From the NCBI GenBank assembly GCA_047602645.1, contig JASGGU010000039.1, positions 1 to 33,869 on the forward strand: a stretch of DNA of 33,869 nucleotides, given 5' to 3'. Below, in pieces: positions 29,955-33,869 of the stretch (within the stretch, counting starts at the first letter, position 1; each line of letters opens with the position of its first letter). The notes below the pieces were generated by a model, which was given only the letters and a program-made list of their open reading frames with translations, had not been told where the DNA came from and did no database searches. This DNA is from JAEYFP01 sp047602645 (lineage in GTDB: Bacteria > Bacillota > Clostridia > Lachnospirales > Lachnospiraceae). A program made the position numbers and the translations under genes.

Positions 29955-30677
29955 CTATATTTCAATTTGTCCAAGCAGTTCTCCGATGCTGCCCTGAATG
30001 AGCAGGTCCGCACGTCTGTCCATCGGTGTCGGAGATTTATTAATCAGCACAAGCTTATTTCCTCTGTAATAATCAACCAGACCCGCTGCCGGATAAACGG
30101 CAAGCGAGGTGCCTCCAACGATCAGGACCTCTGCATGCGTAATATAGTCTACTGCTCCCTGCAACGTCTCCTGATCAAGACCCTCCTCATAGAGCACGAC
30201 ATCCGGTTTGATTTTTCCGCCGCACGCATCACATTCCGGCACTCCCGAAGATTCCAATATCTTGCTTATAGCAAAGAATTTTCCGCATTTCTCACAGTAA
30301 TTCCGCAGAACACTTCCGTGAAGCTCCAGCACTTCCCTGCTGCCTGCAGCCTGATGCAGTCCGTCAATATTCTGGGTAACGACCGCCTTCAGCTTTCCGG
30401 TCCGCTCAAGCTGTGCAAGCTTCAAATGCGCACTATTCGGCTTTGCCTCCACGCACAGCATCTTATTCCTGTAAAAACGGTAAAATTCCTCCGGCTTCTG
30501 CCGGTAAAAAGTATGACTTAGGATTGTCTCAGGCGGATAGTCATAGTTCTGATGATACAGCCCGTCTACGCTGCGAAAATCCGGTATCCCGCTCTCCGTC
30601 GATACGCCCGCCCCACCGAAAAAGACGATTTCATCGCTGTCCGTGATCCATTGCCGCAATGTCTCAAGTTCCTTCAT
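29955..30677 (-). CDS. cobB: Sir2-family NAD-dependent protein deacylase
   Basis: Removes acetyl or other acyl groups from lysine using NAD+, giving O-acyl-ADP-ribose and nicotinamide. 240 residues with GGAGVSTESGIPDFRS (21-36), TQNIDGLHQ (101-109), catalytic His120 in LELHGS, a Cys4 zinc site (Cys128, 131, 149, 152) and GTSLAVYPAAGL. It lacks the Ala-x14-Tyr-x2-Arg pattern of desuccinylases as far as I can see, so a deacetylase/deacylase of the general bacterial type is most likely. AAGGAGG lies seven bases before the ATG. It follows an ACP and a MaoC-type gene in the same operon. Confidence 0.93.
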   Translation of the reverse strand: MKELETLRQWITDSDEIVFFGGAGVSTESGIPDFRSVDGLYHQNYDYPPETILSHTFYRQKPEEFYRFYRNKMLCVEAKPNSAHLKLAQLERTGKLKAVVTQNIDGLHQAAGSREVLELHGSVLRNYCEKCGKFFAISKILESSGVPECDACGGKIKPDVVLYEEGLDQETLQGAVDYITHAEVLIVGGTSLAVYPAAGLVDYYRGNKLVLINKSPTPMDRRADLLIQGSIGELLGQIEI

Positions 30678-30705
30678 CGAAAGTCCTCCTTTTTCTGCTT
30701 TACCG

Positions 30706-31119
30706 CTATAAAACGCCCGCCTGTATTTCCGCCTTGCATACCTTGACGCCATCCTGATTTTTGATGACCGCCTTTATAATCAGCAGACGGAATGTATCGT
30801 TTTTCTCTGCAACCGTTCCTTCTATTGTAAGAGTATCTCCAACATAGACAGGCTTCGGGAATTTTGCTTTTACACTGTGAATCAGGCTTCTTTCGCCCGG
30901 CAGATAAACACCTGCCAGCGTTGAAAAATATGCGGCCGTCAGCATCCCGAACACAACACACTTTTCATGTCCGTTCGCTCTCGCATACACCGGATCACTG
31001 TGAAGCGGATTCACATCGCCCGTAATTTCCCGAAAACGGTTCTGATCCTCTTGTGTTACCGTCACCGTAAAGCATTCCTTCTGTCCGATTCCTATTTCTT
31101 CATATTTATAGCAATTCAT
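30706..31119 (-). CDS. MaoC-like (R)-enoyl-hydratase/dehydratase
   Basis: Hot-dog-fold hydratase of the MaoC/PhaJ family that adds water to enoyl thioesters or removes it. 137 residues, single domain. The hydratase motif is ITGDVNPLHSDP with catalytic Asp35 and His40. The following VVFGMLTAAYFSTL and FPKPVYVGDTL are typical. The ATG at 31119 has GAGG upstream and lies one base after the acyl carrier protein stop codon; an ATG at 31131 would overlap that gene without a binding site. Direct adjacency to an ACP suggests that its substrate is carried on ACP, not CoA, but this is inference. Confidence 0.9.
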   Translation of the reverse strand: MNCYKYEEIGIGQKECFTVTVTQEDQNRFREITGDVNPLHSDPVYARANGHEKCVVFGMLTAAYFSTLAGVYLPGERSLIHSVKAKFPKPVYVGDTLTIEGTVAEKNDTFRLLIIKAVIKNQDGVKVCKAEIQAGVL

Positions 31120-31120
31120 C

Positions 31121-31369
31121 CTATGCCTCATCCATCTTGCGCCTAATCAAATCGATCATCCCGCCGACATTCTCCAGCTTATTCACTTCCTTAATATCGA
31201 ATTTCATCCGAAATTCCTTCTCCATCGCGACAATCAATGTAATATGCTCCAGCGAATCCCAGTCCTCGATATCCTCCGCATTTGTTTCATCCTTAATCTC
31301 AAGCGACTCATCATCGAATACTTCCCGAAAAATCTCCTGTACTGCCTCATATATTTGTTTTCTTGTCAT
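31121..31369 (-). CDS. Acyl carrier protein
   Basis: 82-residue, acidic, four-helix carrier protein. The phosphopantetheine attachment Ser39 lies in WDSLEHITL, a variant of the DSLxxVEL motif seen in specialised carriers and not the primary fatty-acid ACP. The N-terminus MTRKQIYEAVQEIFREVF is typical. AGGAAGG lies about 10 bases before the ATG. It lies 40 bases after the AAC(3)/DUF4910 fusion gene and abuts the MaoC-type gene. It probably serves a dedicated acyl or hydroxyacyl modification pathway encoded by this operon. Confidence 0.92.
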   Translation of the reverse strand: MTRKQIYEAVQEIFREVFDDESLEIKDETNAEDIEDWDSLEHITLIVAMEKEFRMKFDIKEVNKLENVGGMIDLIRRKMDEA

Positions 31370-31409
31370 GCCCTGTTTTCCTTCCTCGGTTTCTTAAACA
31401 TATGATTCT

Positions 31410-33479
31410 TCAAACCTCTTTCAGCAGACCGGCCGAAAGAAGCTTATCTGCTGCTGAAATAACGACCGAAAGCGGTGCCCCGATCAAACTGCTCAGCCGG
31501 ATCAAATCATTTGTGCCGTCCGCGTAGGCCAAAATATCCTTGAGTGCCAGTGTTTCCTGATAAGTCTCCTTGCTGCTCGTCGTCGGCACAAGTCCTCTCT
31601 TCCCAAGCTGAGGCTCACACAGGCAGGTGACACGGTACACCGCATTTCTTTCCAATGCTTCAATACAGCCCCGTATAACGGTATAGCTGCCCGCAAAGCC
31701 ATCGGGTGAAATAATGTCCAGATTGTCCGCAGACGTATGATATTCAGGATAAACATGATATTTTGAGCGGCAAAAGCATACAACCGGCAAATCCACGCCC
31801 GGCGCCTGATATTGCCGTTCATCCGACCCTCTCTTTAAATAGGAGTAATCTATATAATCCGGATAATGGGCATGCAGCACGCAGGTAAGCACACGATCCG
31901 CCAGCGTATCTCCATACCTGGAATGCACAAGCGAATAGGTCCTGTCGTCACCGACACATGTCAGGTTAAATCCGGCAATGACCTTTTTTTGCATTTCGGG
32001 CAAATATCTGCTCAGATAGGTGATCGCTCCGATTGTCTCCGGCACAAGAATCAGGCGATAGCTGTATTTTCTGTTCGGTATGCTCTTAATATAGTTTGCA
32101 AGGTACATCATCAGTGCGGGTCCCGAGCATTCGTTATTCGCCATCGACGGGTGACAGATATACGTGGATAAGAAAATCTCCTGCTCTGTTCTTCCCGGAA
32201 TTAGAATTTCCCCGTAGGTCAGACTGCCGTCGGTAAACGCAGAACGGATGACCGCATGATAGTCTCCCGGCTTCAGCTCCTCCTTCTGCTTCTGTGTCAT
32301 GCAGAACCCCCAGCGTCTCTCATAATAAGAGGTCACATACGGAATCACCTGAGGCTGCTCCTTCAGTGTATACAAATGCGGGGTCAGCTCCTCCAGCGAA
32401 AGTACGGTATCCACCGGCACAGAATAGCCGACCGCATGCAGATTATTTTCTTGAAAATCAAGAATTCGATTCCCGTTTTCATCCTCCAGATAAGCTTCCG
32501 TAATATTCCATTCCTGTGGCACAGTCCAGTCAAACGCCTGTGTTCCGGATGGCACCTCGGTCAGCCTGATATCCGCACAGTACTTTTTCAGGATGCGAAA
32601 CGTTTCCCGAACACCGTCTCCCGTAATGCTCCGGCAAACCGGAAACAACTCTTCTGCAAGGGCAAACATTCCTCTGCCCTCCTCCAGATAAGCGGTATCA
32701 TTTTGCCCGATGTAGGAGCAGAGCTTCCTGCTCCTGTTGTGGCGGACATCCTCCGCAATGATCGGATAAGCCCCGGCAAGATCAATCATTTTATATTCGA
32801 TTTCATTTACAAAAAATTTCTGCAGTACACCTGCCTTTTCAAATTCCGGCTCAAACGGATAAATCAATATTTCCACATCCAGCTTAAGATCGCGGACATT
32901 CATAGAATAGACTGCCTCCCCCGTCATGCCGGCGGCATCCGTGTAATCAGCTTTAAAATCCTTCAGATAGCGGTATGCAACAGGACCTTCCTGCTCCTCC
33001 ACGTAATGTACATACACAAAGGAATGCTGACAGTCCTTGTCGATAAACAGATTTTTAAAATGGTGTTCCGTAAAATAGGTAAACGGGGAATCCTTGCCAA
33101 ACGAGCTTTTGTTGTCAAGCGCACACAGCTCGTCCTGTCCCTTTCCCCAGACGGCAAACGAATAGATCGGATGTCTCGTCCGCTTAAAATCGTCTCTTTT
33201 CAAGGCAATTCGTCCCAAAGAACCTGTCTTGCATGGTGTCTTATAATAATCGTAGGAAACGCCCCTGCAAAAGGACCAGTTGAAGGTCGGAAATACAAGT
33301 GTCCCGTCCTTACCGATTATTTCAATCATTCCATCGATCAAATGATTCAAATCCGTATCGTCGTCATGCTCCACACAGCTGTACAAAAGCTGCTTGACAT
33401 CAGATGTCACAAATACATGATCGCCTTTTTTCAGTCCCAGATGAAAAGCCAAATCCTTCAGCCTGATATATGAGTCCAT
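31410..33479 (-). CDS. AAC(3)-like acyltransferase fused to DUF4910 aminopeptidase-like domain
   Basis: A 689-residue two-domain protein. Residues about 5-255 resemble aminoglycoside 3-N-acetyltransferases (GTLVFPTFNWSF, TRHPIYSFAVWGKG with His103, and HSFVYVHYVEEQEG), though no resistance role is implied. Residues about 265-610 match the DUF4910/DUF2172 metallopeptidase-like family. That part has PVCRSITGDGVRET, YICHPSMANNECSG (His443, Glu450), VPETIGAI (Glu481) and YHTSADNLD. A C-terminal winged-helix-like segment spans about 620-689. Such proteins turn up in surface-polysaccharide and small-molecule pathways. The ATG at 33479 with GGAGAGG upstream is preferred to a TTG at 33500. It heads an operon with ACP and MaoC genes, so it may transfer acyl groups to an amine. 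Confidence 0.87.
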   Translation of the reverse strand: MDSYIRLKDLAFHLGLKKGDHVFVTSDVKQLLYSCVEHDDDTDLNHLIDGMIEIIGKDGTLVFPTFNWSFCRGVSYDYYKTPCKTGSLGRIALKRDDFKRTRHPIYSFAVWGKGQDELCALDNKSSFGKDSPFTYFTEHHFKNLFIDKDCQHSFVYVHYVEEQEGPVAYRYLKDFKADYTDAAGMTGEAVYSMNVRDLKLDVEILIYPFEPEFEKAGVLQKFFVNEIEYKMIDLAGAYPIIAEDVRHNRSRKLCSYIGQNDTAYLEEGRGMFALAEELFPVCRSITGDGVRETFRILKKYCADIRLTEVPSGTQAFDWTVPQEWNITEAYLEDENGNRILDFQENNLHAVGYSVPVDTVLSLEELTPHLYTLKEQPQVIPYVTSYYERRWGFCMTQKQKEELKPGDYHAVIRSAFTDGSLTYGEILIPGRTEQEIFLSTYICHPSMANNECSGPALMMYLANYIKSIPNRKYSYRLILVPETIGAITYLSRYLPEMQKKVIAGFNLTCVGDDRTYSLVHSRYGDTLADRVLTCVLHAHYPDYIDYSYLKRGSDERQYQAPGVDLPVVCFCRSKYHVYPEYHTSADNLDIISPDGFAGSYTVIRGCIEALERNAVYRVTCLCEPQLGKRGLVPTTSSKETYQETLALKDILAYADGTNDLIRLSSLIGAPLSVVISAADKLLSAGLLKEV

Positions 33480-33540
33480 TTTATTTCCTCTCCGTTTCAA
33501 TGGCGTTCTTCCCGCTTATGCGTGAAATACTACCTGTTAC

Positions 33541-33569
33541 AATATACCATTAACTCGCTAATTTTTCAA
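33541..33569 (-). promoter_or_regulatory. Sigma-A promoter of the right-hand operon
   Basis: On the minus strand TTGAAA (33564-33569), 17 bases, extended -10 TGGTATATT (TATATT at 33541-33546). It lies about 60 bases before the fusion gene. Confidence 0.75.
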
Positions 33570-33618
33570 TGTTACTATTCAGCCTTCGGCCTCATCTTTC
33601 CGATCATGATGGGTGCAC

Positions 33619-33647
33619 TTGTTTTTTTAAATTGATCCGCATATAAT
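33619..33647 (+). promoter_or_regulatory. Promoter of the right-edge membrane protein gene
   Basis: TTGTTT (33619-33624), 17 bases, TATAAT (33642-33647) on the plus strand, 40 bases before the ATG at 33688. Divergent from the promoter at 33541-33569. Confidence 0.6.
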
Positions 33648-33687
33648 AGAAGGGACTTTGAAGTGAAAACGAAACGGAGATTACGGA

Positions 33688-33869
33688 ATGTCTTTATTAA
33701 AGAAAAAACAGAAACAACCCATGACCGGTACGGAAATATCGGAATTATTAGTCCGTGTCCTGATTTCCGCCTATACTATTTTGATAGTTATTCTGCTTCC
33801 CCTCTGCTACAGGAACAGCTATTATGATATCGGCGACTTTAAATATGAGCTGTTCTCAGGCATGACGAC
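33688..33869 (+). CDS. Membrane protein, N-terminal fragment cut by window end
   Basis: Open frame running off the right edge, 60 codons visible. It starts with a basic MSLLKKKQKQ stretch, then one hydrophobic segment (about 20-41, RVLISAYTILIVILLPLCY), then YYDIGDFKYELFSG. ATG is preceded by CGGAGA. A short polar loop with YDIGDFKY after the first membrane helix recalls large polytopic O-antigen-ligase-like membrane proteins of Lachnospiraceae. That is a weak impression from a short fragment. Confidence 0.7.
   Translation, partial: MSLLKKKQKQPMTGTEISELLVRVLISAYTILIVILLPLCYRNSYYDIGDFKYELFSGMT

Noticed and set aside
32256..33473. 405-codon open frame on the plus strand
   Set aside because: It lies entirely antisense to the AAC(3)/DUF4910 gene, its translation is rich in Arg, His, Cys and Ile without family motifs, and it has no plausible promoter or ribosome binding site.
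31410..33479. Aminoglycoside resistance determinant
   Set aside because: Only the N-terminal part resembles AAC(3), and it is fused to a peptidase-like domain in a biosynthetic-looking operon. AAC(3)-like folds are common in polysaccharide pathways.

Overview
The window looks like the chromosome of a strictly anaerobic, low-to-mid GC Firmicute, most likely a gut Lachnospiraceae or related Clostridia. The evidence is the gene set: MecA, a GdpP-L9-DnaB operon, an S6-SSB-S18 operon, YesM/YesN-type two-component regulators, pyruvate formate-lyase, a clostridial 2[4Fe-4S] ferredoxin and DUF1858. Strong AGGAGG ribosome binding sites and intrinsic terminators fit this. The assignment is by gene content only. 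No tRNA, rRNA, CRISPR array, insertion sequence or phage gene was seen.

Layout. (1) 40-2405, minus strand: a CwlD-like amidase, the tRNA-modification enzyme Sua5 and ribose-5-phosphate isomerase B. A near-perfect dyad covers the sua5 promoter. (2) 2577-11090: a carbohydrate uptake island with a YicI-type GH31 alpha-xylosidase, a lipoprotein binding protein, two ABC permeases and a divergent YesM/YesN sensor-regulator pair. No transport ATPase is encoded here. (3) 11101-13510: a membrane-anchored GH18 protein, a MITE-like intergenic element and a small orphan gene. (4) 13511-14994: a long gene-free stretch and mecA. (5) 15132-19324: a fermentation/redox block with DUF1858, pyruvate formate-lyase, its activating enzyme and a ferredoxin. 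(6) 19399-24148, minus strand: a MerR-type regulator and the gdpP-rplI-dnaB operon. (7) 24483-28505, minus strand: an acyl-CoA-ligase-like enzyme, a zinc alcohol/polyol dehydrogenase and a ROK regulator. (8) 28593-29635, minus strand: rpsF-ssb-rpsR. (9) 29739-33479, minus strand: an apparent five-gene operon with an AAC(3)-like/DUF4910 fusion, an acyl carrier protein, a MaoC-type hydratase, a Sir2 deacylase and DUF951. A divergent membrane-protein gene is cut off by the right edge.

The most striking system is the pyruvate formate-lyase. The enzyme is split. A 679-residue subunit (15641-17680) carries the Cys-Cys active site and ends exactly where the glycyl-radical domain should begin. That domain is a separate 81-residue protein (17966-18211) with an intact RVSGYAV loop. 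Between them lies a 67-residue protein (17718-17921) that resembles the first half of the glycyl-radical domain. It has lost the glycine loop and instead carries a Cys-x2-Cys-x6-Cys-x5-His pattern. Each of the three genes has its own start and ribosome binding site, small hairpins sit in both gaps, and a terminator-like stem separates them from the activase gene. This looks like a deliberate three-part arrangement, not a frameshift.

Other noteworthy items are two copies of an intergenic repeat whose hairpin arms covary, several perfect operator-like dyads on well-formed promoters, a possible pseudoknot in the sensor-kinase leader, and the acyl-chemistry operon at the right end.
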